This document shows, piece after piece, positions 7,299 through 15,324 of a DNA stretch of 25,137 nt. The notes beneath the pieces were generated by a model. That model saw only the letters and a list, made by a program, of their open reading frames with translations, searched no databases and was not told the origin of the DNA. The position numbers were made by a program, and so were the translations under genes. The stretch lies in contig JAMOQV010000159.1 of assembly GCA_027068615.1 (NCBI GenBank), forward strand, positions 1-25,137, in the 5' to 3' direction. Origin of the DNA: Helicobacteraceae bacterium (GTDB lineage Bacteria; Campylobacterota; Campylobacteria; Campylobacterales; Sulfurimonadaceae). The first letter of the stretch is position 1, and each line of letters opens with the position of its first letter.

Positions 7299-8497
7299 GT
7301 AGGTCAATAGTTCTATATCTTGTAAAAAGATTTTTAAGGTTTGATAAAGATCAACCTTTTATCTTTTTATCGGCATTACTAGCTTTTTTGGGTATATCTT
7401 TAGGTGTTATGGTTCTTTTAGTAGCTATGGCACTTATGAATGGTTTTGATAAAGAGTTTAAAAACAAACTGACTATTATGAACTATCCATTGACAGTTTT
7501 ACCTAAATTTTACGGAGCTACAAATGAGAGTTTGTTACTAGATTTGGAAAATAAATTTCCAAATCTTAAGTTTAGTCCCTATGTTGAATCATCTGTTATG
7601 ACAAGAAGTGGAGATAGCATAGAGGGTGGTTATATCTTTGGTATCAACTTTGAAGATGAAGCTAAGGTAAATAGTATTCTTGCAAAAGCTATAGATGGTA
7701 TTGATGTAGGCAAATTTGGGGTTATTATAGGGAAAAGCCTAAAAGATGAGTTTGACATTTTTAAAAAAGATAAACTTATGTATATATTTACAGATGTTGA
7801 ACCAGGTGGATTTTCTGTAACTCCTAAGATAAAAAGGTTTAAAGTCAAGGGTATTTTTGATTCTGGATTATCTGCTTATGATAAAGCATATAGTTATACT
7901 ACTATGGCATCGTTGCAAGCGATAATGCACATACCTACAAACCAATATGATGGGATACATATATTTTCTAAAAATCCACAAGAGGATATACTAAAGATAA
8001 AATCTTTTCTACCTTTAAATGTTGTAGTAAAAGGTTGGTGGGAAGATAACCTAAACTTTTTTGCAGCATTAGAGATGGAAAAAACATCACTTTTTATAGT
8101 TTTGATGCTGATAATCCTTATAGCATCTATAAATATCATATCATCTCTTTTGATGACAGTTATGAACAGAAGAAGTGAGATAGCACTTTTACTATCACTA
8201 GGTAGTACTACATCAGAGATAAAAAAGGTGTTTTTATATCTTGGTATGGTTATTGGTATATCTGGCATCATTGCTGGAGTGTTTTTTGGTATGAGTAGTA
8301 TCTGGATACTAAGTACATTTGATATAGTATCTTTACCAAAGGATGTTTATCCAACAACGACTTTACCACTTGATTTAAGTTTAAAAGATTTTACACTTAT
8401 AGTGGTTGGTGCATTTGGTATAGTTATAGCATCTGCATATTATCCAGCTAAAAAAGCTAGTGAAGTAGATATACTTACAGTTTTAAGAAATGAGTAA
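7295..8497 (+). CDS. Lipoprotein-release ABC permease (LolC/LolE/LolF family)
   Basis: Inner-membrane subunit that, with the ATPase LolD, extracts lipoproteins and passes them to LolA. The 400 residues show one N-terminal membrane helix (about 23-48), a large periplasmic domain (about 50-260), and an FtsX/MacB-type block of three helices at the C terminus. That block contains NIISSLLMTVMNRRSEIALLLSLG, the conserved cytoplasmic coupling region. Translation appears to start at TTG 7295, overlapping the secA stop as TTGA, a coupled arrangement with AAAGGTG about ten bases upstream. No lolD is present in the window. Only one permease gene is seen here; Helicobacter is thought to use one LolF homodimer instead of a LolC/E pair, and the same may hold here, but a second permease elsewhere cannot be excluded. 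Confidence 0.85.
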   Translation: MSRSIVLYLVKRFLRFDKDQPFIFLSALLAFLGISLGVMVLLVAMALMNGFDKEFKNKLTIMNYPLTVLPKFYGATNESLLLDLENKFPNLKFSPYVESSVMTRSGDSIEGGYIFGINFEDEAKVNSILAKAIDGIDVGKFGVIIGKSLKDEFDIFKKDKLMYIFTDVEPGGFSVTPKIKRFKVKGIFDSGLSAYDKAYSYTTMASLQAIMHIPTNQYDGIHIFSKNPQEDILKIKSFLPLNVVVKGWWEDNLNFFAALEMEKTSLFIVLMLIILIASINIISSLLMTVMNRRSEIALLLSLGSTTSEIKKVFLYLGMVIGISGIIAGVFFGMSSIWILSTFDIVSLPKDVYPTTTLPLDLSLKDFTLIVVGAFGIVIASAYYPAKKASEVDILTVLRNE

Positions 8498-8520
8498 AAA
8501 GAGTAGAAGTTACTCTTTTT
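8496..8520. terminator. Bidirectional terminator between the Lol permease gene and glmU
   Basis: A 10-bp perfect stem, AAAAAGAGTA (8496-8505) and TACTCTTTTT (8511-8520), closes a five-base loop. A-tract and T-tract flank the GC-containing core on both sides, so it can work in both directions. The permease stop (8495-8497) and the glmU stop (8519-8521) both touch the stem. Confidence 0.85.
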
Positions 8521-9820
8521 ATTTACCAAAAAATTTATAGTAAAAATCTTTAACAATTCTTAATTTTACTCTAGTTAATGCTAGTGAGCCTTTTTTTACC
8601 GTTGTGCTTGTTAGAGTTGTTCCTGCTGCTATCATAACATCATCTTCAACAGTTACTGGTGCTACAAGTTGTGTATCACTACCGATAAATACATTTTTAC
8701 CTATGATAGTTTTGTATTTGTTTTTACCATCATAGTTACAAGTTATAGTTCCTGCTCCTACATTTGTTCCCTCATCTATACTTGCATCTCCTAAGTAGCT
8801 AAGATGACCAGCTTTTACACCTTTTAGATGACTTTTTTTAACCTCTACAAAGTTTCCGATATGTGTATCTTCTATGATAGAAGCTGGACGGATGTGTGCT
8901 AAAGGTCCTATATCTGAGTTTATGATATGTGAGTCCTCTATAATTGTTCCAGATTTGATATGTGAGTCTTTTATGATGCTATCACCTGTAATCTTACATC
9001 CATTTTCAACTATACACTCCCCCTCAAACTTTACACCATCTTCTATATATATAGTTGATGGAAGTTGCATTGTTACACCTTTATCCATCCAATTTGTTTT
9101 TATTTTATCTTGCATAATTACCTCTGCATCTGAGAGGTCTTTTTTAGAGTTTACCCCTTTGAATTTTTCTTCATCAACTAAAAGAGGGGTTATTTTTAGT
9201 CCATCTTTTTTAGCCATAGATATAACATCAGTTAGATAGTATTCTTTTTGTGCATTTTCATTGCTTAGTAGAGGTATATATTTGTCTATAACATTTTTTG
9301 AAAAAGCATATATACCAGCATTTACCGTTTTTACTTTTAATTCATCTTCAGAAGCATCTTTTTGTTCAACTATAGATAAAACTTGATTATTTTCAATGAT
9401 AACACGACCATAACCATTAGGATTATCAAGCTCAAATATAGACATAATGATATCACTGTCTATATCTAAAAATCCCTTTAATGCATCTGGTGTTATAAGT
9501 GGCATATCTCCATTTAGAACTAAAACTTTTTCATTTTTTGGAGATATATTTTTCATAGCTCCACCAGTACCAGGGAAGTTATCTGCATCTTGAGTTATGA
9601 AGTTTATATCATCGAAGTATTTTTGCATAGCTTTTATAACATCATCTTTTTGGTGGGCTACAACCACTGATATATCGTTTGATATCTCTTTAGAGGTTTT
9701 TATGATATGATAAAGCATCTCTTTACCACTTATAGGATGAAGCACTTTTGCTTTTGTCGATTTCATACGGCTACCTTTACCAGCAGCTAAAATCACTATA
9801 CTTATATTATTTTTGTCCAT
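8519..9820 (-). CDS. glmU: Bifunctional N-acetylglucosamine-1-phosphate uridyltransferase / glucosamine-1-phosphate acetyltransferase
   Basis: Makes UDP-GlcNAc for peptidoglycan and lipopolysaccharide in two steps: acetylation of GlcN-1-P, then uridylyl transfer. The 433 residues have an N-terminal nucleotidyltransferase domain with LAAGKGSRMKS (11-21) and VLHPISGKEM. The C-terminal left-handed beta-helix of hexapeptide repeats contains AHIRPAS and the conserved GAGTITCNYDG. The length is a little below the 450-460 of proteobacterial GlmU, with both domains intact. The minus-strand ATG at 9818-9820 follows AAGG. It stands alone between a shared terminator and a divergent promoter region facing motA. 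No glmM or glmS is nearby. Confidence 0.95.
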   Translation of the reverse strand: MDKNNISIVILAAGKGSRMKSTKAKVLHPISGKEMLYHIIKTSKEISNDISVVVAHQKDDVIKAMQKYFDDINFITQDADNFPGTGGAMKNISPKNEKVLVLNGDMPLITPDALKGFLDIDSDIIMSIFELDNPNGYGRVIIENNQVLSIVEQKDASEDELKVKTVNAGIYAFSKNVIDKYIPLLSNENAQKEYYLTDVISMAKKDGLKITPLLVDEEKFKGVNSKKDLSDAEVIMQDKIKTNWMDKGVTMQLPSTIYIEDGVKFEGECIVENGCKITGDSIIKDSHIKSGTIIEDSHIINSDIGPLAHIRPASIIEDTHIGNFVEVKKSHLKGVKAGHLSYLGDASIDEGTNVGAGTITCNYDGKNKYKTIIGKNVFIGSDTQLVAPVTVEDDVMIAAGTTLTSTTVKKGSLALTRVKLRIVKDFYYKFFGK

Positions 9821-9851
9821 ATCTGACCTTATATCTTATCGTTTTTATGAG

Positions 9852-9860
9852 ATTATAGCA
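9852..9860 (-). promoter_or_regulatory. Extended -10 promoter for glmU
   Basis: The minus strand reads TGCTATAAT, a consensus extended -10, 31 bases upstream of the glmU start codon. Confidence 0.65.
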
Positions 9861-9870
9861 AAATTGTGGT

Positions 9871-9886
9871 ATTATAAGCTTATAAT
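9871..9886. promoter_or_regulatory. Perfect 16-base palindrome carrying the motA -10 box
   Basis: ATTATAAGCTTATAAT is self-complementary and has a TATAAT on each strand. The plus-strand copy (9881-9886) is well placed for motA, with TAAGG (9899-9903) seven bases before the ATG at 9911. No sigma-28 or sigma-54 consensus is evident, so the motility operon looks sigma-70 driven. The minus-strand copy could be a second, weaker glmU promoter or half of a regulator site. Confidence 0.55.
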
Positions 9887-9910
9887 TTTTATAAAATATA
9901 AGGTAATTGA

Positions 9911-10675
9911 ATGGATTTAGGTACAGTCATAGGTTTGGTTTTAATTCTTGCTCTGTTATTTGGTTCGATGGCTATGGGTGTTGGTATAGGTGCTTATATA
10001 GATGTACCATCAGCTCTAATCGTTATTGGTGGATCTATTGGTGCATTGATGGTTTCTTTTAAACCTGAACAGATGAAGCAATTTACTAAGATATTTATGA
10101 TTGCTATAAAGCCACCACAAACAGATAAGCCCGAACTTATAAAAAAACTTGTGGAATTTGCAACAAAAGCTAGAAAAGATGGTATCTTAGCACTTGAGGG
10201 TGATGTAAACAATGAGGAAAATGAGTTTTTGAAAAAAGGTTTGTCAATGGCTATCGATGGTAATGAACCAGATACCATTCGTGAGCTTTTAGAGATAGAT
10301 ATGGAGCAAACAAGTACAAGACATAGTGTACATGGTTCTATCTTTTCCCAGTGGTCAGGTCTAGCTGGAGCGATGGGGATGATTGGTACACTTATTGGTC
10401 TAGTTGCGATGCTTTTAAATATGGCAGACCCTGCAGCTATTGGTCCATCTATGGCCGTTGCACTTCTTACTACCATGTATGGTGCGATGATTGGTAATAT
10501 CTTTGGTGGACCTATATCAAATATACTAAGTATAAGAAATGATGAAGAGACTTTGGTAAAAGAGATGATTTTAACAGGGATTATGTCTATACAAAGTGGA
10601 GATGCCCCTAGGGTCTTAGAAGCAAAACTTCTTGTGTTTTTACCACCAGCTGACCGTGTAAGTCAATTTGACTAG
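9911..10675 (+). CDS. motA: Flagellar motor stator protein MotA
   Basis: Stator subunit that, with MotB, forms the ion channel powering flagellar rotation. The 254 residues have four predicted membrane helices: two near the N terminus (about 3-24 and 31-50) and two around 150-171 and 178-204. A long cytoplasmic loop between 51 and 145 holds the charged residues that touch FliG. Helix 3 is followed by ADPAAIGPSMAVALLTTMYG, with the conserved prolines P174 and P179. The C-terminal tail is short. It begins a six-gene plus-strand operon, with motB 8 bases downstream. Whether the ion is H+ or Na+ cannot be settled by reading; the family pattern resembles the proton-type MotA of Campylobacter. Confidence 0.95.
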   Translation: MDLGTVIGLVLILALLFGSMAMGVGIGAYIDVPSALIVIGGSIGALMVSFKPEQMKQFTKIFMIAIKPPQTDKPELIKKLVEFATKARKDGILALEGDVNNEENEFLKKGLSMAIDGNEPDTIRELLEIDMEQTSTRHSVHGSIFSQWSGLAGAMGMIGTLIGLVAMLLNMADPAAIGPSMAVALLTTMYGAMIGNIFGGPISNILSIRNDEETLVKEMILTGIMSIQSGDAPRVLEAKLLVFLPPADRVSQFD

Positions 10676-10683
10676 GAGATATA

Positions 10684-11460
10684 ATGGCTAAAGATAAATG
10701 TCCAGAATGTCCAGAATGTATGCCAGAGTGGCTTGCTGCCTTTGGGGACTTGATGTCTCTACTTTTGTGTTTTTTCGTTTTACTTCTTTCTATGGCAACA
10801 ATGGATGCTAAAAAAGTTTCAGAGGCTATAGGTTCACTATCTGGTGCTATGAGTGTACTAGATGGTAGTACACAAACAGAAGTATCTATGGAAAGACGAC
10901 TAAAAGCTACTCCTATTGATTCTCAGCCTGAAACATCAGAGATGGTAAATAGAATTACTCAAGCTTCAATAGATGCAAATGAGATGATGGAAAAAGGTCA
11001 TGGACCAACTATATCTGTAGAAGAAGCTGTAGAGGGGTTTGTTATAGAGCTACCTGCTTCTTTGTTGTTTAAACCAGATAGTGCTACTATAGACAACGAA
11101 GATGCTTTGCTTTTTTTAAAAAGGATAGCACTTATTATAGATGAGTTACCAAACAACTTAAGGGTCGATGTTCAAGGTCATACAGATAATGTTCCACCTA
11201 GTAAAGACTCTCCATATAAAGATAATTGGGAATTATCTTCAGCAAGAGCTATATCTGTTTTACATGAGTTGGTACTAGATGGGGTTGATGCTAGTCGTAT
11301 TGTAGCTACTGGTTGTGGTGAGTATCAACCAAAAGCAACTAATGCTACAAAAAGTGGAAGAGCAAAAAACCGTAGGGTTGAGCTTCATTTTATGGGTACA
11401 AAGTCAGAAGAGGAATCAAAAGTAAAACAGTCTATCTTAGATAAGGTATCAGCTAAATAA
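10684..11460 (+). CDS. motB: Flagellar motor stator protein MotB
   Basis: Plug-and-anchor subunit of the stator. The 258 residues contain an N-terminal cytoplasmic segment, one membrane helix (about 22-42) with the ion-binding aspartate D22 (WLAAFGDLMSLLLCFF), a periplasmic linker, and an OmpA-like peptidoglycan-binding domain (about 115-245) with VDVQGHTDNVPP and NWELSSARA. The first twelve residues carry three evenly spaced cysteines, C6, C9 and C12 (CPECPEC), an unusual feature just before the channel helix. The ribosome binding site is AGGAGA. The stop overlaps the fliP start by one base (TAATG), which suggests coupled translation. Confidence 0.95.
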   Translation: MAKDKCPECPECMPEWLAAFGDLMSLLLCFFVLLLSMATMDAKKVSEAIGSLSGAMSVLDGSTQTEVSMERRLKATPIDSQPETSEMVNRITQASIDANEMMEKGHGPTISVEEAVEGFVIELPASLLFKPDSATIDNEDALLFLKRIALIIDELPNNLRVDVQGHTDNVPPSKDSPYKDNWELSSARAISVLHELVLDGVDASRIVATGCGEYQPKATNATKSGRAKNRRVELHFMGTKSEEESKVKQSILDKVSAK

Positions 11461-12194
11461 TGTTAAGAATACTAATTGTACTACTAGGTATAGTTACTAT
11501 AATAGGGGCTGAAACAGTACAAATTCCTACTATGAACTTTGCACTTTCAGCTCCAGATACACCTAAACAGCTAGTTAGTTCACTAAATGTTTTAGTAGTT
11601 TTAACACTTCTATTTTTAGCACCTAGTATGGTGCTTGTTATGACTACTTTTACTCGTTTTATCATAGTGTTTGGTTTTTTAAGACAAGCATTAGGAACTC
11701 AGCAAGTTCCACCAACTCAACTTTTAGTGATGTTGGCTATGGTTCTTACTTTTTTTGTGATGGAACCAGTTGGAACTAAAGCTTATGAAGCTGGTATAAA
11801 ACCATATATGGCAGAAGAGATAGGTTATGAAGAAGCATTCGATAAAACTGCACTACCTTTTAAAAACTTTATGATTAGAAATACAAGGGAAAAAGATTTA
11901 GCACTTTTTTTTAGGATAAGAAAGATGCAAAATCCTAAAAGTGTAGCTGATGTACCACTTTCTATAATAATACCAGCTTTTGTTATAAGTGAGTTAAAGA
12001 CAGCTTTTGAGATAGGTTTTTTAATCTTTTTACCATTTTTAGTTATAGATATGGTTGTTGCATCTATACTTATGTCTATGGGTATGATGATGTTACCACC
12101 TGTTATGATTTCACTACCGTTTAAGATACTTGTTTTTGTTCTTATAGATGGGTGGAGTTTGCTTATAGGTAATTTAATAGCAAGTATAAAATAG
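11460..12194 (+). CDS. fliP: Flagellar type III export gate protein FliP
   Basis: Core subunit of the FliPQR export gate in the flagellar basal body. The 244 residues start with a cleavable signal sequence (about 1-17, IVLLGIVTIIGAE), typical of FliP. A membrane helix and the family signature follow: MTTFTRFIIVFGFLRQALG and VPPTQLLVMLAMVLTFFVM. After the periplasmic loop come two more helices with the second signature PAFVISELKTAFEIGF and a final MMLPPVMISLPFKI. fliQ and fliR are not beside it; flagellar genes are scattered in Campylobacterota, so this is not a defect. It overlaps motB by one base, and trmA begins within eight bases of the stop. Confidence 0.95.
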   Translation: MLRILIVLLGIVTIIGAETVQIPTMNFALSAPDTPKQLVSSLNVLVVLTLLFLAPSMVLVMTTFTRFIIVFGFLRQALGTQQVPPTQLLVMLAMVLTFFVMEPVGTKAYEAGIKPYMAEEIGYEEAFDKTALPFKNFMIRNTREKDLALFFRIRKMQNPKSVADVPLSIIIPAFVISELKTAFEIGFLIFLPFLVIDMVVASILMSMGMMMLPPVMISLPFKILVFVLIDGWSLLIGNLIASIK

Positions 12195-12202
12195 GGATGA
12201 TA

Positions 12203-13315
12203 ATGGAATGTAAATATTTTGGAGAGTGTGGTGCTTGTAGAGTTTATGAAAATGGTTATGAAGCACAATTAAGTCAAAAACTAGAGTTAAATAAAAAAAG
12301 ATTTAAAGAGTTTTATCAAGATGATATAACAGTTTTTAAATCACCTGAGAAAAACTACCGTTTTAGAAGTGAGTTTAAAATCTGGCATATAGAAGATGAG
12401 ATACATTACGGGATGAACCATATAGAGAAAAAAGGTGTAGTTTTAGTTGATGAATGTCCTCAGGTTTGTACTCATATAATGGACTTAATGCCTAAACTTC
12501 TAAAAGCTATAAAAGAGTTTGATATTGGATTTAAACTTTTTGGTGTTGATTTTTTGAGTTCTTCAGATGGTGAGATAGTTGTTTCTCTTATATATCATAA
12601 AAGATTAGATGATAAATGGCAGGAATTGGCTACAAAGATAGCTAATGATTTGGATATATATATCATAGGTAGAAGTCGTAAACAAAAAGTTGTAATAGGG
12701 CAGGACTATATAACGGAAAAGTTAAATGTTGATGGTTCTTTATATAGATTTAATTATATAGAAAACAGTTTTACTCAACCAAACTCAAGAGTAAATGAGA
12801 AGATGTTGTCATGGGCTATGAAAAAGTTAAATGGTAGTAATGATGATTTACTTGAACTTTATTGTGGTGCTGGTAACTTTACTATACCATTTGCTAAAAT
12901 ATTTAATAAAGTTTTAGCAACTGAGATATCAAAATCTTCTATAAATGCAGCAAAAACAAATATGACTTTAAACGGTGTTAAAAATATAGAGTTTGTTCGT
13001 ATGAGTGTTGAAGAGTTTACAGATGCATTAGATGGTATAAGAGAGTTTAGACGGATGTCTGATATAGATATAGATAGTTACAATATAAATACGATTTTTG
13101 TTGACCCACCTAGAAGTGGTATGGATGAAAATTCTTGTAGATTTTGTGCTAGATACGATACCATACTTTATATATCTTGTAATCCAGAGAGTTTAAAAAG
13201 AGATTTAGAGATTTTAAATGATACTCATAAGGTCGTAGATATGACATTGTTTGATCAGTTCCCATATACACATCATGTTGAGATGGGTGTTAAGTTGAAA
13301 AAGAGGAGTTTATAG
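12203..13315 (+). CDS. trmA: tRNA (uracil-54-C5)-methyltransferase TrmA
   Basis: Makes ribothymidine at position 54 of tRNA using SAM. From 12203 the protein has 370 residues. The SAM site is LELYCGAGNFTIPFA; the later motifs are VDPPRSGMD and LYISCNPESLKRDL, where C326 is the probable nucleophile, and the end reads FDQFPYTHHVEM, which favours TrmA over the rRNA enzymes RlmC/RlmD. I prefer ATG 12203 over 12197 because AGGG (12193-12196) abuts the earlier ATG but lies six bases from this one. The N terminus has a cluster CKYFGECGAC, three cysteines spaced like the iron-sulfur ligands of RlmD relatives, whereas E. coli TrmA lacks a cluster. It sits in a motility operon without functional relation, and its stop overlaps the next GTG. 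Confidence 0.9.
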   Translation: MECKYFGECGACRVYENGYEAQLSQKLELNKKRFKEFYQDDITVFKSPEKNYRFRSEFKIWHIEDEIHYGMNHIEKKGVVLVDECPQVCTHIMDLMPKLLKAIKEFDIGFKLFGVDFLSSSDGEIVVSLIYHKRLDDKWQELATKIANDLDIYIIGRSRKQKVVIGQDYITEKLNVDGSLYRFNYIENSFTQPNSRVNEKMLSWAMKKLNGSNDDLLELYCGAGNFTIPFAKIFNKVLATEISKSSINAAKTNMTLNGVKNIEFVRMSVEEFTDALDGIREFRRMSDIDIDSYNINTIFVDPPRSGMDENSCRFCARYDTILYISCNPESLKRDLEILNDTHKVVDMTLFDQFPYTHHVEMGVKLKKRSL

Positions 13316-13923
13316 TGAAAAAAGTTTTATTTAGTGTTTTTGTTCTATCTTCATTTTTGTATGCAAGTAGTAGTGAGATAGGTATTATGGAAGCTGTTGT
13401 TGATGATATATCTAAACTTAAAAAAGATTACAAAGAGTGTCAACAAGATTTAAATAACCGTTTTGTAAAAACTGATTATAAAGAGCTAGAAAAATATAAA
13501 CTTTTACTTAAAAAAGAGAAAGAGAAAAATGTGAAGATGCTTAAAGATATGGAGTGGTACGCTCAAATTATTGAGACTCTTGAGACTTCATTAAATCAAA
13601 AAAAACAAGAGATAGAAAAGTTAAAAAGCTATAAAAAAGAGAAAGAAGTTATTAAAATTGTTGAACCTGAAAAACTAACAAAAAAAGCACCACAAAAAGT
13701 AAAGCATATAAAACCTTCTAATTTTCGTTTAAAACAAGATAGTTTTATTTATAATAAACCTAATGGTAAAAAGATGTTTAAATGGCTTAAAAATAGGACT
13801 TTTACAACAAATATAAGAACTGATGATTGGGTCAAAATAACTGGATATTTTGTAAATCGTAGATGGACAAAGGCACAAGAAGATATGTGGATAGAAGCTG
13901 ATAGAGTTTTAAAAAGAAAATAG
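13315..13923 (+). CDS. Exported coiled-coil protein with SH3-like C-terminal domain, function unknown
   Basis: I do not recognise a named family. The 202 residues begin with a signal peptide (MKKVLFSVFVLSSFLYASSS, cleavage near 18-20). A highly charged helix likely to form a coiled coil follows (about 28-112), then a proline/lysine linker (115-135) and a compact C-terminal domain (about 136-200) ending DDWVKITGYFVNRRWTKAQEDMWIEADRVLKR. That ending looks like a bacterial SH3-type domain, with the usual W-V-K-I-TGYF core. Such a layout fits a periplasmic, perhaps peptidoglycan-associated protein. It starts at GTG, overlapping the trmA stop by one base (TAGTG), and the next gene begins immediately after its TAG. 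Its place behind motAB-fliP suggests, but does not show, an envelope or motility role. Confidence 0.75.
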   Translation: MKKVLFSVFVLSSFLYASSSEIGIMEAVVDDISKLKKDYKECQQDLNNRFVKTDYKELEKYKLLLKKEKEKNVKMLKDMEWYAQIIETLETSLNQKKQEIEKLKSYKKEKEVIKIVEPEKLTKKAPQKVKHIKPSNFRLKQDSFIYNKPNGKKMFKWLKNRTFTTNIRTDDWVKITGYFVNRRWTKAQEDMWIEADRVLKRK

Positions 13924-15324
13924 ATGAAGAAAATCTTAATTATAGCTGATGGTGATATTGGTGAGCACTTTATAAGAAGAATTATAGCTACTTATACAAG
14001 TGAAAATATTTATTATGTTGTTCAACCTAAAAAAGTAGAGTATGAAAATGTAAATAGTGCTAGATTTAAGTTTTATGAGTTTGATTCTACAAGCTTTTAC
14101 AAGTTGGCAAATCTTTTAAAAATGGATTTTGTTCAAGTTATCATAACTATGCAAACTCAAATAGATATAGAAAATACTATAAAAAATATAAGAATGGTTA
14201 AGAAAAAATTACCAGTAGTTGTACTAGATAGTTTTGATTTACTCAATGAAGATCCAAATGTTGTTTTGATAAATGCAAATGAGATACTCTCATCTAAACT
14301 TTTAGACCATCTACCAAATGTCCCTGTAATCGCTCAAAATATAGGGTTGGGTGAGGGTGAAATAATGGAAGTTTTAGTTCCATTTGGTAGTTCTTTTGTA
14401 TATAAACATATAGGGGTTATAGAGCAAAAAAACTGGAAGATAGTAGCTATATATAGAAGTAAAAAGCTTTTATTGCCAACAAGAAGAAGGATGATACACC
14501 CTAACGATTTGTTGGTACTTGTTGGTGAACCATCTGTTTTAAAATCTGTTTATCGTTCTATTAAACAAGAATTAGGTCAGTTTCCTGAACCATTTGGTTC
14601 AAATATCTATCTTTATATAGATATGAAATTAGATGATGATGAAAATATTAAAAAACTTGTAAGACAAGCTGTTTTTTTACATCAAAAGTTTAAACATGAA
14701 CTTATTGTAAGAGTTATAAATCCAAATAGTTTTGATACTCTTAGATATATAAAAGATTATTTAGATGACAATGTTTTGTTGGATATATCTTATAAATATT
14801 CAGATTTTAATGAACTTTTTTTAAATGACATTAAGCAGTATCATGTTGGATTGGTTATTGTTTCAAAAGATATGTTTAGCAGTTATGATATTCGTATAAG
14901 ATTATATGAAAGCAGAATACCTGTTTTAAAATTATCCGATAAGACACTAAAGTCAGTTAAAGATGTTTCTATTATATTGTCAGACAATAGAGATTTAGAA
15001 AAAGTTGCATCTACTATATATGATATATCTGAACAATTAGGCTATAACATAGAATTATACAATTATCTAAATGAACATCAAGAAAATAAAGAACAAGTTA
15101 TAGAGCATTTTTATAATTTATCTACAATTTTTTCAAAAAGTATTAAGGTTATTAAAGAGAAAAGAAACCCTATAAGAGTGCTTAAGCAAAAAGATGATTT
15201 TATTCATATCTTACCTTTTACTGATAAGTTGGTCTCTAGGAGAATATTTTCTATCTTCTCAGATGATAGTGAGAAACTATACTATAAACTTGATAGTTAT
15301 CATCAGATATTTATACCAGTCTAG
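13924..15324 (+). CDS. Soluble TrkA/RCK-type regulatory protein (COG3400-like), no channel domain
   Basis: A 466-residue cytoplasmic protein. The N-terminal half resembles a Rossmann TrkA_N domain (KKILIIADGDIGEHF, 2-16, with D10/G13 in place of a full GxGxxG), followed by an RCK_C-like domain (about 140-213: VPFGSSFVYKHIGVIE through PNDLLVLVGEP). The remaining 250 residues form a domain I cannot name; it contains HQKFKHELIVRVINPNS and a second alpha/beta pattern. No membrane segment is seen. Proteins of this plan are annotated as TrkA-like in Campylobacterota and are presumed to bind a nucleotide and regulate K+ uptake or a similar process; no transporter partner is adjacent. Its ATG abuts the preceding stop, and a strong terminator follows, so it closes the motA operon. 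Confidence 0.75.
   Translation: MKKILIIADGDIGEHFIRRIIATYTSENIYYVVQPKKVEYENVNSARFKFYEFDSTSFYKLANLLKMDFVQVIITMQTQIDIENTIKNIRMVKKKLPVVVLDSFDLLNEDPNVVLINANEILSSKLLDHLPNVPVIAQNIGLGEGEIMEVLVPFGSSFVYKHIGVIEQKNWKIVAIYRSKKLLLPTRRRMIHPNDLLVLVGEPSVLKSVYRSIKQELGQFPEPFGSNIYLYIDMKLDDDENIKKLVRQAVFLHQKFKHELIVRVINPNSFDTLRYIKDYLDDNVLLDISYKYSDFNELFLNDIKQYHVGLVIVSKDMFSSYDIRIRLYESRIPVLKLSDKTLKSVKDVSIILSDNRDLEKVASTIYDISEQLGYNIELYNYLNEHQENKEQVIEHFYNLSTIFSKSIKVIKEKRNPIRVLKQKDDFIHILPFTDKLVSRRIFSIFSDDSEKLYYKLDSYHQIFIPV

Noticed and set aside
7071..7307. Minus-strand open frame opposite the secA 3' end
   Set aside because: Low-complexity product rich in F, S and T, antisense to a conserved coding region, with no ribosome binding site: a shadow frame. 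The same applies to the other long antisense frames over glmU, motA, fliP, proC and rny.
13924..15324. A K+ channel or transporter gene fused to the RCK protein
   Set aside because: No hydrophobic membrane segment occurs in the 466 residues.
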